A DNA stretch of 64,000 bases from Cichorium intybus (lineage: Eukaryota; Streptophyta; Magnoliopsida; Asterales; Asteraceae): the NCBI GenBank assembly GCA_023525715.1, contig CM042017.1, positions 74,789,666 to 74,853,665 on the forward strand. The letters are read 5' to 3'. Shown in pieces: positions 24,478 to 36,093 of the stretch; position 1 is the first letter of the stretch; each line of letters opens with the position of its first letter. The position numbers were made by a program, and so were the translations under genes. The notes under the pieces are model-generated. The model did no database searches. It was not told the DNA's origin and saw only the letters and a program-made list of their open reading frames with translations.

Positions 24478-25956
24478 TTTTGACCACCCCTACCGCAGCA
24501 GGCCGTGATCTTTATCCGGATACTTCTCAACATACCAACATGGCTCAATCACCTTATTAATTCCTTGTATTTCTCATTTATCTTTTGTATACATTACTCT
24601 TACTATTTCATAGTATCATTTCCAATTTCACAAAACCATTTCCAATTACATAAAACCATTTCCATTTCTATTAAACCATTTCCAATTCCATAAAACCATT
24701 TTGACTCCCAAAACATTGTATATAAAATTCATTTCTTTGTATAAAACCCATTTTTGCTATGTACTTAAAAAAAATACACACATTACTCACCTGATACGTA
24801 GAAGTAGGTCGCACACACAAGCACGTGATACTCAAGAACTCTTCTTATTTCCCGAACCTACATTCCACGTGGTACTGCTTAGAACGAATTAACGTTTACA
24901 TTTATTACTTATAATTATATAAGTATACATGTATTTTCCCGATACCCGACACGTACCGAGTCCATATCCTCTCTTTACCTTATAAATACATCATTGAGGT
25001 TATTAATTATCTTTAATAAGCATATATAGGACCAAACACCCGCTACGAACTCTATGCCGCAACCAAGACCAAAAACCACGAAAGAATACTTGACAGCATA
25101 GCTGATTTTTAGACCCACGACAAGATTTGTAATATTAAACCAATGCGAGTTTAAACATAAAATCCAATAAAAATCATGGGTAAACTAGACCCAAGGACAA
25201 GGTCACAGGGCCTGACCTCAGGTCATTTGCATTTTCCATTTGCAGATGAAAAATCTACCAAGTCACCACAAATTACAAAAACAGTCACAAGACCTACCCT
25301 CAAAGATATTAACCAAGAATGATAATCAGAAGGGCTTGGGTTCTCAAATTTGGTGTGAACAAACTAGACACATTTACTGAACGTTTCCCACTAACCTTAA
25401 CCCTAAATGGTTCTCCTACTACCACTTATGAATTTTACAATTCAAAATTCACTATTCGTCACAGCCATGGACCAGTCAGTGAAGATTGTAATTTTCACTA
25501 GACTTAATGTCTGAGTTAGTCCAAGGGCTTCTGGACCAAGAAACTACACACCTAGACCTTTCTAGAAATGTATGGTTCATCCCAGATGGGGCAAGTACAC
25601 GATTTTACATGAATTTTCTAAAACAGGTCCAAAACAGTGAAAAATACGAAAATCTCAAAAATGACTTTAGAGTTTAGGCTTTTTGGTCCTAAACCCATTA
25701 AGTCCCTCCATTAAGACCTATAGGGTCTGAAACAAACTCAAAGACACCACAATGATCAGATTACAAGGTAGTATTAACTAGAATTGCTATAAACAACAGA
25801 AAAAAACACACACAATGATTTGTTTGGGTGTAACAAATTTAATAACAACATCAAGGCATGGAATCTCATAGATGGATCTTTGGATCAAGGTCTTAGAACA
25901 CCAAAACCAGGGGAAGAACTTAATATAGCACCACGCACACACATACACACCTACAC

Positions 25957-28636
25957 TGTCACACCCCGATCCTTGGCGGAATCGATCAAGGCGTGATATA
26001 TTGTTCAAAGTCTCATGACAACTATGTTATAATATGATTAGATTCAATTAAGTACTAAGTAGGCAAACAAGATCCACAACATACAAATACAAATTCAAAT
26101 ACAAACAACATTTATTACATCAAATTTAAATAGTCTTGTGGGTTTCTAAGGTATACCCTACTTTTCATCAACTTCATTCTTCAAATCTGCATCATGGGTA
26201 AAAACAAGTCAACTACGAGAGTTGGTGAGTAATCTAGTTTTATTAAAGAAACTTGTGAGTTTGAATAATTTGAAATTTGTTTTCTTTTGAAGTTGGCAAG
26301 CAAGTGTTATTGAGATAACAGTTTATAAATCAAAAATTGATTAACAAATGATAACAACAACAATAAGTCCTCACCCTATATATACATATATATGTATATA
26401 TATAGGATGGAGCATCTAATCATCATACACACTCAACCACGTGCAATCAATCACCTTAGCGTCCCAAGGCGGGGTGGTCAACCCAATAGCGCTATTATTG
26501 TCCATAACGTACCTCAAGAATACGGGCATAGTCATGGAGATTAGACTAAAAATGATAATGCACTACAAGTACATGTAGCGTAAACAAACAATAAATATAC
26601 AAATAATGATTCAAGTATAAATGTCCCAACAATGTCTCAATTGTGATAAAATAATAAAATGAAGTTGAAAACATATTAGAACCACATGATACACCCCAAA
26701 AGTATTGAAAATTATAAAATATGGGGTAGATTACTCACTTTAGTCCAAACGGAATACGCGTGTCGTACGAAAGACGGCTCGGGTCAAAATGACGTAGAAC
26801 CTAATATAATTAATAGTTTTGGCTTAGGAATCGATAAACGGGAATATAGTATTAATAAAAATATTAGACATATATTCTTATATTAGATGAATTAACAATA
26901 ATCCAAATTTTGTTTTGAATATTAATGTATTCCTATGTTAAATGAATTTTAAATTGAATTAATTACTTTGCTTAATTAATTTATATTTTCACTTTAGGCA
27001 AGATTTTAATAATTTCTTATTAAAATAATAACTAGTCAAATTATAAGTATTTATAGATTTTATATATTATAAACAATTATTTATATGAAATAATCATTAA
27101 AAATGCATTTTTACATGCTTAGATATTTAGGAAAATGGTTTTAAATACTAAACAGTAATGAAACATTCTGAAATTATCAGAAAATCATTATTTCATAAAA
27201 TAGTAATTAATGTAAAATTTTCATATTTTTCTTAACTGCTTTAGTATTTATTTAGTATTTTAATAATTAAACCACAACAAATTTCGGGAAAAATAATAAA
27301 TGATTCCCAAAAATTCTGGAACATTAACCATAGTTTTATAACATTATATTGAGCCTACTGTAAATATTTTGGATATTTTGGACAATGGGAAGTATTTATT
27401 ATGTTTTTCATTATTAACTAATCAATAAAATCATAAATAATAGTAAACTATTAAGGAAAATTCATTAAACTTTTTATCTATGATTAATATGTCATATATG
27501 ATATTGTGACAAGGGTTTATAATTTTCGGACTTGTATAGCTATTTATTAACAATTTAACCCATTAAACAATCATTAAATTTGGAAAAATAAGAAAACATT
27601 CTTACAAAAATCTGTAAATTTTTGCATGGGGTCTTTATAATGTTATTAAGGTGCGAAAAATATAAAATCGTGTTTTTGACATACATAACTATATTTTTCT
27701 ATTTATTTAGCTTCAACAAAATAAAATACAAAATAACCATAAAACTGTAATATAAATGCATGAAACTTCATAAATTATGTTTTCTCAGTTTATGGGTCAT
27801 CCCATAATTTTCTCAGAATTTATTGAATAAAAAAGTATTTTATATGAATTATTGCCCTATTTTAGTGCAATAATTATAATAATTCGATAAAAATGAGTTA
27901 ATTTCTGAAAATTTCCAGAACTTCTTATTTTATTAATGGGATTCTGATAAAAATCAGGTTTATACATAAAATGAGTTTTAGATATTTTGGTGGATTTAAT
28001 TTGTTTCATGTATGAATTTGAAACTTTTAACAACATACCTTGAGGAATGCTTCAAGAGGGATGAAGATTTGAGTATGAGGGATTGTTCTTGGCTGGAAAA
28101 TGAAGCTTTCTTGGAGAAATTTCGAGATTGAGAGTGAGAGAAAGAATAGAGAGGGTTTGAGTGGTGATGAGAATAATGTGGTGAGAGGAAAAGGAAAGGA
28201 AAGATGATGGGAGGTGTGAGTGGGAGACCATGGGAATATCTTTTGACTTTTGGTGGTCTTCATAATTTTCCACTAGCACAAGCATCTTAAGAGTTTTATA
28301 AAATTTAATGTAGTGTTTATAAAAATAGAGTTTTATAAAAAAAATAGGTTATTATTTGATTATAACAATCTACTTTGATTTGAAGTTTAATTATAGCATT
28401 CAAGTTTGATTCTTTTAATTTAGTTAGAGAATTATAATTTTATTTGATTATAATATGGTATCATAATTTAATTTGATTATAGTTATAACATTATACTATG
28501 CTATATTGCTATTAACATCAATTTATAACGTAGTGTATGAGTTTAGATCCTATTAGCGTCAAGTAATCTCGATTAGGGTTTATTAGATTTCCAATTGGGT
28601 TGGGTTGACCCAAATCCATTTTAGGCGGATGTCACA
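25957..28636 (-). repeat. Gypsy-C LTR1 (3' LTR of the unit)
   Basis: 2,680 bp, tgtcacacccc to gcggatgtcaca. AT-rich, with a region reading as a G/A-rich leader near 28030-28250. Inverted ends TGT...ACA. Confidence 0.93.
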
Positions 28637-28656
28637 GTCTCCCCTACTTTAGAAAA
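28637..28656 (-). other. Gypsy-C polypurine tract
   Basis: On the minus strand this reads ttttctaaagtaggggagac, directly abutting the LTR. A second copy follows LTR2 at 35641-35660. Confidence 0.75.
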
Positions 28657-28686
28657 TTTCGTCCCGAAATTTAATAAGAAAGTACC

Positions 28687-29496
28687 TTAAGAGAAAAGAT
28701 GCGGGTATTTGGTACGCATATGATCCTCACGCTCCCATATATACTTGGGTCCACGTGCCGACTGCCACCTGACCTTGACCAGGGGAATGCGACTTCTTTT
28801 GAGTTGCTTTTCCTTCCGGTCGGCAATTTCCAAGGGTTTCTCGATAAATTGCATTGTCTCGTCAATTTGGATATCCTCGAGAGGAACATGAAGGTTCTCG
28901 TCTGCTAAACACTTTTTGAGGTTAGCTATATGAAATAGTGGGTGAACTTTCTGAAGCTCTGTTGGTAGATCCAACTCATAGGCTACTGGTCCGATCCTTT
29001 TCAGGATCTTAAACCGGCCTACGTAGCGTGGTGCCAATTTACCCTTGCATCCAAATCGAACCACACCTTTCCATGGGTACACTTTTAACATGACCATGTC
29101 ACCCACGATAAATTCAAGCGGTTTGCGTCGCTTGTCGGCATTACTCTTTTGTCGGCTACGAACTGTGAGAAGGTTATTGCGAATCTGAGTGATTTTGTCG
29201 GTTGTTTCCTGGATAAGCTCAGGACCAACGATTGGAGAATCCACTGTTGCGCGAATTACGTGAGACTCCCCAATTTCATGCCAGCAAATAGGAGATCGGC
29301 ATTTACGGCCATACAATGCCTCAAATGGTGGCATCCCGATGCTTGAATGATAACTGTTATTATAGGAGAATTCCACCAACGGTAAATGAGAGTCCCATTT
29401 TTCTCCGAAATCTAAGACACACGCCCTCAACATATCTTCGAGTGTTTGAATTGTCCTCTCAGATTGACCATCGGTCTGAGGATGATAGGCGGTACA
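28687..29496 (-). pseudogene. Gypsy-C integrase C-terminus plus chromodomain
   Basis: An intact 270-residue frame beginning abruptly in the integrase core at YHPQTDGQSERTIQ (with the last catalytic Glu) and running through YNNSYHSSIGMPPFEALYGR, the GPF/Y-like YVGRFKILKRIG and a C-terminal chromodomain-like segment (LVKVRWQS ... YIWERE) to a stop. Everything upstream (gag, protease, RT, RNase H, two of the three DDE residues) is missing. The break at 29494-29497 falls exactly on a (TATG)n tract. The Tekay-type chromovirus assignment is by motif. Confidence 0.9.
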
Positions 29497-29580
29497 GTAT
29501 GTATGTATATATGTATGTATATGTATGTATGTATGTGTATGTATGTATGTATGTATGCATGTCTGTGTATGTATGTTTGT
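29497..29580. repeat. (TATG)n microsatellite at the pol break
   Basis: About 84 bp of degenerate tatg/tgta units joining the truncated integrase to the foreign block. Confidence 0.9.
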
Positions 29581-29752
29581 AATGTCATTTTATAGCTGAT
29601 ACGCATAAGAGGAATAAAATATGCAAGATACAGGTGGACCACGAGCTGTATATACGCCAGGTGAGTAGGTTCTAATCCATTATTATGATATTATTTAATT
29701 AAATGTTCTTTGAATTATTTCCACTTTCCGGAGATATAAATTTTTTTTTTAT

Positions 29753-30274
29753 AAAGAGTCTTTTCGTTTTCCCTGTCCTTATCGGAGTTAAGCAGTGAAT
29801 GTTGAAAAAATAGCACTTTGGGTAGTCGAAAGGTTTTTAAAAGTCTTTTCGTTTTCCTGTCTTTATCAAGTTAAGCAGTTAATGTTGAAAAAATAGCACC
29901 TAGGGTAATCGAAAGGTTTTTAAAAGTCTTTTCGTTTTCCTGTCCTTATCAAGTTAAGCAGTTAATGTTGAAAAAATAGCACCTAGGGTAATCGAAAGGT
30001 TTTTAAAAGTCTTTTCGTTTTCCTGTCCTTATCAAGTTAAGCAGTTAATGTTGAAAAAATAGCACTTTGGGTAGTCGAAAGGTTTTTAAAAGTCTTTTCG
30101 TTTTCCTGTCTTTATCAAGTTAAGCAGTTAATGTTGAAAAAATAGCACCTAGGGTAATCGAAAGGTTTTTAAAAGTCTTTTCGTTTTCCTGTCCTTATCA
30201 AGTTAAGCAGTTAATGTTGAAAAAATAGCACCTAGGGTAATCGAAAGGTTTTTAAAAGTCTTTTCGTTTTCCTG
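29753..30274. repeat. 83-bp minisatellite upstream of the RWP-RK gene
   Basis: Six full units plus a partial, starting aaaagtcttttcgttttcctg at 29839, 29922, 30005, 30088, 30171 and 30254, with a first, more diverged unit from 29753. Variant sites (actttgggtag versus acctagggtaa; tccttatc versus tctttatc) repeat in the order A-B-C-A-B-C, so the array is a duplicated 249-bp trimer. The last partial unit runs directly into the start codon at 30277. Confidence 0.95.
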
Positions 30275-30276
30275 CG

Positions 30277-31646
30277 ATGAATATAATCTCAGAAGATCTA
30301 GGGCCTTCATCTTTGGGCTTTGCTTATGAGCAATCTCAAAACTTACTTCCAGGTTGAATTCTAGTACTTTTATGTCAGTTTGGTTTTTATCATCTAACCT
30401 TTGTTTTTTTTTTTTTGTTTTTTTTAAAGCTCCACTAATGGATAGTTTAACGGATTACAATCCATTCATGGACGAGCACTTAACGAACAGTGAGATTATC
30501 CCCATGAATCAAGGATTCATGACTAGCATACATAATGACAATCAACTACAGGTGATTCATAACGACAGTGTTGGAATGAATCCTGAGTTTGAGGGAGGTT
30601 TTCAATACCAGAATCACCTTCAGATGATTCAAAGAAATCTAGAGGGATTTCAAAACCCTGGGTTCATAGCTGAAAATCAACAGTTACTGCCGACGTCAGA
30701 TACTAATGTTATTGCACCAAAGTTTATCTTTGGTCAGGATCATGCTCAATTGATCCAGAATGACAATAGCACAACCGGATTTGATTCTTTGAGTCCAAGA
30801 ACCACAGTAGTTGGCAGTGGAAGTGGTTCTAGACAGCCATTAAGTAAGGAAGCAATAACTCAGCACTTTAACAAGCCTCTTTTGGAAGCTGCAAAGGAAC
30901 TCAACGTTGGATCAACCCAGTTGAAGAATAGTTGTAGGGAGTTAGGCATACCAAAATGGCCTCGAAGACAGCTTAAGAGTCTAGAAACTCTTATTAACAA
31001 TACTCAGGTTAAAAATTGCATTTTTTTTCAAAATTTTAGTACCATGAGATTGTATTGACTGAAGGTATTTATGTAACAGGAATTGAATAATATTGCTAAT
31101 GAAGCAGACGTAATACTTGGTATAGAAAATGAGAAAAAAACAATATTCGAGGGTTCCAGTTCGAAGATGACTGATACCACAAAGAAATTTAGGCAAGCTG
31201 TCTTTAGAGATGTTTACAGGAAACGAAAGGCCGAGGAGATGGAGGAAACTTCATCAGGGACCCATGCACAGCAGCAATCTTTGCCATCCGGTTCTGCTAT
31301 AGATGTTGATTTACTTGGGCATGTAAATGATGAAGGCTCACATCCTATAATAGAAAGTATGGTTATTCCTATTCTTCAGGAAGGTCCAAGTCAAGTACTT
31401 TTTGATGAAGATTGGAGTTTCTTAGATCAGAAAGATATGAATCTTGATTTACTTGAGAATGTAAATGATGAAATTTCACATCCTATGATAGAAGGTATGA
31501 CCATTCCTATTCTTCAGGAAGGTCCAAGTCAAGTACCTTCTAATTCTGATATGAGTGGTTTTAACACTGACTTTCTCAAGATCATAAGTGAAGAGAAAAC
31601 AGAAGACTTAACAGGTGAGATAGCCTGCTTTCGGCATTCAGATTGA
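30277..31646 (+). CDS. RWP-RK domain protein, three exons, inside Gypsy-C
   Basis: Putative plant transcription factor. Exons 30277-30352, 30430-31007 and 31080-31646 have GT-AG introns of 77 and 72 bp and join in frame to about 406 residues. Residues ~163-217 form the RWP-RK domain (LSKEAITQHFNKPLLEAAKELN, then KNSCRELGIPKWPRRQ); the signature reads KWPRRQ rather than RWPxRK. The N-terminus is rich in Asn/Gln/His, and a PB1 domain is not present, so it is shorter than an NLP. The C-terminal part has a duplicated block (VNDEGSHPIIESMVIPILQE and VNDEISHPMIEGMTIPILQE). A perfect donor (acag/gtgaga, 31617) just before the stop suggests the true last exon may have been lost and the present C-terminus come from intron. 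It is antisense to the surrounding retroelement. Functional status unknown. Confidence 0.78.
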
Positions 31647-31659
31647 ATTCCAACATTAG

Positions 31660-31827
31660 TCTAATGAAACCGTTGGTACCGTTCCTGTTTCCGTTTATGC
31701 CATTAATGCTAATGTTTGTCATGGCGGCTGCCACAACGACATGAAATATAACGGTGTCCACCAGTGGAGTCATCGGTCGATCTGTTGATGGTGTGATGGT
31801 ATGTTGGTTACTTTGACAAGGTGGCAT
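31660..31827 (-). pseudogene. Gypsy-C gag N-terminal remnant
   Basis: A frame opening MPPCQSNQ and running through an Ala-rich patch (VVVAAAMTN) to an Asn/Gly-rich stretch (NGINGNRNGTNG), the usual look of Tekay-type gag starts. It is lost after about 55 residues where the foreign block begins (31618-31665). It lies on the PBS side, as gag should. Confidence 0.5.
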
Positions 31828-31849
31828 TCTTGTGCTATTGAGATTCAAG

Positions 31850-32943
31850 ATGGAATGATTGTAGGTTTTCGATAATAGTTATTGGTCAGATATTATCGAC
31901 CGTGTAAGGGTAGGGGTATAACATGTACATAAAATGTCTAGATGTATGGTTCTATAGTATTATAAAATACTTCTATAGTATTTTAGATTTGTATTCTGTT
32001 TTAGAGTTTATTTGTATATGGTTATTGATAAGTTTTTAGACTTGTTGTTCACTACAATTATTCCTAAACACATGTTAGTCATACCTTGGACCAATAGAGT
32101 TGATCAGGCTCTATTTATCCTAGATATGATTACATAACTATCTAGGCATACTCGTAGTGTTCAACTCATCTTATTACTCTTGTATTGTTTTGGTTATGAC
32201 ACTGTTCTAGTATGTATGTACTTGTACTTATACTTTATAAAAATATCATTGTATTGGGCACCTTCTGGGCTTTCCATGGGTATTAAATGTGAATCATGTA
32301 GCATTTGCGTGGGCCCCCATAATACTAAGTTTTCACATGTTTTCCCACTTCTAGGACCATTAGGGAACTTAATAGTCCAATGAGTTGGCCATTTTAGAGT
32401 GTATCCTTTCGGATACGTTTGATAAGGTCGGGTATTTTGATGGCTCAAAAGTAATGTGAATGACGCGCTTTGGCCTATAGGTTTGGGAACTCTCGCCTTT
32501 GGTCCCCAGGTAAGCAAACTGGTCCCTCGGTTGATTGGGATGTATACGAATGCTTACCTAGTCAGGACTTTCGGGCTACCGGCACCTCCCCCTTCCAGTT
32601 ACTACGCGTCCATTACTATGATCCTACCTAACTAGAGTGGATGACTTGGAATTTCCTATGAGTTCTAAGGATTATATACGTATAATTTTTTTTTTTTGAA
32701 ACCACTTGAGTATGTGTGTGATTTTCAGAGAAAGAAGAGAAAATTTACAAGTGTAGGCACACATATAAGTGTCATGAGTAATACGTAAGCACATAAGGGA
32801 GCAATTAGCACACAAAGGTATTCCTAGAATTTTCTAAGTGCGAATTGCATGCAGTTGTGTGTGCATTTTATAAACTAGCATACGAGAGGACCCTAGAGGC
32901 TATAGACTAGGTCAAGGCAATTAACCTAATTCCCTATAGTCAA
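31850..32943 (-). other. Gypsy-C untranslated leader
   Basis: About 1.1 kb between the gag remnant and the PBS with no credible coding frame. Expected position of a retroelement 5' leader. Confidence 0.6.
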
Positions 32944-32957
32944 GGGCTCTGATACCA
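32944..32957 (-). other. Gypsy-C primer binding site
   Basis: On the minus strand tggtatcagagccc, three bases from the LTR2 end; tRNA-iMet type. It fixes the element orientation as minus. Confidence 0.9.
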
Positions 32958-32960
32958 ATC

Positions 32961-35640
32961 TGTCACACCCCGATCCTTGGCGGAATCGATCAAGGCGTGA
33001 TATATTGTTCAAAGTCTCATGACAACTATGTTATAATATGATTAGATTCAATTAAGTACTAAGTAGGCAAACAAGATCCACAACATACAAATACAAATTC
33101 AAATACAAACAACATTTATTACATCAAATTTAAATAGTCTTGTGGGTTTCTAAGGTATACCCTACTTTTCATCAACTTCATTCTTCAAATCTGCATCATG
33201 GGTAAAAACAAGTCAACTACGAGAGTTGGTGAGTAATCTAGTTTTATTAAAGAAACTTGTGAGTTTGAATAATTTGAAATTTGTTTTCTTTTGAAGTTGG
33301 CAAGCAAGTGTTATTGAGATAACAGTTTATAAATCAAAAATTGATTAACAAATGATAACAACAACAATAAGTCCTCACCCTATATATACATATATATGTA
33401 TATATATAGGATGGAGCATCTAATCATCATACACACTCAACCACGTGCAATCAATCACCTTAGCGTCCCAAGGCGGGGTGGTCAACCCAATAGCGCTATT
33501 ATTGTCCATAACGTACCTCAAGAATACGGGCATAGTCATGGAGATTAGACTAAAAATGATAATGCACTACAAGTACATGTAGCGTAAACAAACAATAAAT
33601 ATACAAATAATGATTCAAGTATAAATGTCCCAACAATGTCTCAATTGTGATAAAATAATAAAATGAAGTTGAAAACATATTAGAACCACATGATACACCC
33701 CAAAAGTATTGAAAATTATAAAATATGGGGTAGATTACTCACTTTAGTCCAAACGGAATACGCGTGTCGTACGAAAGACGGCTCGGGTCAAAATGACGTA
33801 GAACCTAATATAATTAATAGTTTTGGCTTAGGAATCGATAAACGGGAATATAGTATTAATAAAAATATTAGACATATATTCTTATATTAGATGAATTAAC
33901 AATAATCCAAATTTTGTTTTGAATATTAATGTATTCCTATGTTAAATGAATTTTAAATTGAATTAATTACTTTGCTTAATTAATTTATATTTTCACTTTA
34001 GGCAAGATTTTAATAATTTCTTATTAAAATAATAACTAGTCAAATTATAAGTATTTATAGATTTTATATATTATAAACAATTATTTATATGAAATAATCA
34101 TTAAAAATGCATTTTTACATGCTTAGATATTTAGGAAAATGGTTTTAAATACTAAACAGTAATGAAACATTCTGAAATTATCAGAAAATCATTATTTCAT
34201 AAAATAGTAATTAATGTAAAATTTTCATATTTTTCTTAACTGCTTTAGTATTTATTTAGTATTTTAATAATTAAACCACAACAAATTTCGGGAAAAATAA
34301 TAAATGATTCCCAAAAATTCTGGAACATTAACCATAGTTTTATAACATTATATTGAGCCTACTGTAAATATTTTGGATATTTTGGACAATGGGAAGTATT
34401 TATTATGTTTTTCATTATTAACTAATCAATAAAATCATAAATAATAGTAAACTATTAAGGAAAATTCATTAAACTTTTTATCTATGATTAATATGTCATA
34501 TATGATATTGTGACAAGGGTTTATAATTTTCGGACTTGTATAGCTATTTATTAACAATTTAACCCATTAAACAATCATTAAATTTGGAAAAATAAGAAAA
34601 CATTCTTACAAAAATCTGTAAATTTTTGCATGGGGTCTTTATAATGTTATTAAGGTGCGAAAAATATAAAATCGTGTTTTTGACATACATAACTATATTT
34701 TTCTATTTATTTAGCTTCAACAAAATAAAATACAAAATAACCATAAAACTGTAATATAAATGCATGAAACTTCATAAATTATGTTTTCTCAGTTTATGGG
34801 TCATCCCATAATTTTCTCAGAATTTATTGAATAAAAAAGTATTTTATATGAATTATTGCCCTATTTTAGTGCAATAATTATAATAATTCGATAAAAATGA
34901 GTTAATTTCTGAAAATTTCCAGAACTTCTTATTTTATTAATGGGATTCTGATAAAAATCAGGTTTATACATAAAATGAGTTTTAGATATTTTGGTGGATT
35001 TAATTTGTTTCATGTATGAATTTGAAACTTTTAACAACATACCTTGAGGAATGCTTCAAGAGGGATGAAGATTTGAGTATGAGGGATTGTTCTTGGCTGG
35101 AAAATGAAGCTTTCTTGGAGAAATTTCGAGATTGAGAGTGAGAGAAAGAATAGAGAGGGTTTGAGTGGTGATGAGAATAATGTGGTGAGAGGAAAAGGAA
35201 AGGAAAGATGATGGGAGGTGTGAGTGGGAGACCATGGGAATATCTTTTGACTTTTGGTGGTCTTCATAATTTTCCACTAGCACAAGCATCTTAAGAGTTT
35301 TATAAAATTTAATGTAGTGTTTATAAAAATAGAGTTTTATAAAAAAAATAGGTTATTATTTGATTATAACAATCTACTTTGATTTGAAGTTTAATTATAG
35401 CATTCAAGTTTGATTCTTTTAATTTAGTTAGAGAATTATAATTTTATTTGATTATAATATGGTATCATAATTTAATTTGATTATAGTTATAACATTATAC
35501 TATGCTATATTGCTATTAACATCAATTTATAACGTAGTGTATGAGTTTAGATCCTATTAGCGTCAAGTAATCTCGATTAGGGTTTATTAGATTTCCAATT
35601 GGGTTGGGTTGACCCAAATCCATTTTAGGCGGATGTCACA
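32961..35640 (-). repeat. Gypsy-C LTR2
   Basis: 2,680 bp, same as LTR1 in every stretch I compared and at a constant offset of 7,004 bp. Confidence 0.93.
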
Positions 35641-35982
35641 GTCTCCCCTACTTTAGAAAATTTCGTCCCGAAATTTAATAAGAAAGTACCTTAAGAGAAA
35701 AGATGCGGGTATTTGGTACGCATATGATCCTCACGCTCCCATATATACTTGGGTCCACGTGCCGACTGCCACCTGACCTTGACCAGGGGAATGCGACTTC
35801 TTTTGAGTTGCTTTTCCTTCCGGTCGGCAATTTCCAAGGGTTTCTCGATAAATTGCATTGTCTCATCAATTTGGATATCCTCGAGAGGAACATGAAGGTT
35901 CTCGTCTGCTAAACACTTTTTGAGGTTAGCTATATGAAATAGTGGGTGAACTTTCTGAAGCTCTGTTGGTAGATCCAACTCA
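35641..35982 (-). pseudogene. Second copy of the Gypsy-C pol 3' end
   Basis: Repeats 28637-28978 with one visible substitution (28866 g, 35870 a; Thr to Met in one antisense reading). It contains the PPT and chromodomain end, then breaks into the LTR3 remnant at ~35982 with a short overlap (cata). Confidence 0.88.
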
Positions 35983-36093
35983 TAGCGTAGTGTATGAGTT
36001 TTGATCCTATTAGCGTCAAGTAATCTCGATTAGGGTTTATTAGATTTCCAATTGGGTTGGGTTGACCCAAATCCATTTTAGGCGGATGTTACA
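35983..36093 (-). repeat. Gypsy-C LTR3 terminal fragment
   Basis: Matches the last ~110 bp of LTR1/LTR2 (gtagtgtatgag ... ggcggatgt/taca). It ends at the target duplication tacac, so it is the genuine outer end of the insertion. Confidence 0.88.

Larger units (their letters stand above)
25957..36093 (-). mobile_element. Gypsy-C: three-LTR gypsy element carrying an RWP-RK gene
   Basis: Order along the plus strand: full LTR1 (25957-28636), PPT and pol 3' end, foreign block with RWP-RK gene, gag start, leader, PBS, full LTR2 (32961-35640), a second pol 3' end (35641-35982), and the terminal 111 bp of a third LTR (35983-36093). The whole is bounded by tacac (25952-25956 and 36094-36098), showing a single insertion. 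LTR1 and LTR2 are spaced by exactly 7,004 bp with no indel and essentially no differences. The tandem structure fits unequal exchange between LTRs followed by a deletion. The element is minus-oriented and non-autonomous. Confidence 0.88.

Noticed and set aside
29753..30274. CRISPR-like regular repeat array
   Set aside because: The repeats are contiguous 83-bp units without unique spacers and the DNA is plant nuclear; it is a minisatellite.
28027..35289. Identical small frames at 28027-28285 and 35031-35289, and at 26686 and 33690
   Set aside because: They are inside LTR1 and LTR2 of Gypsy-C; identity reflects LTR identity, with no sign of coding constraint.
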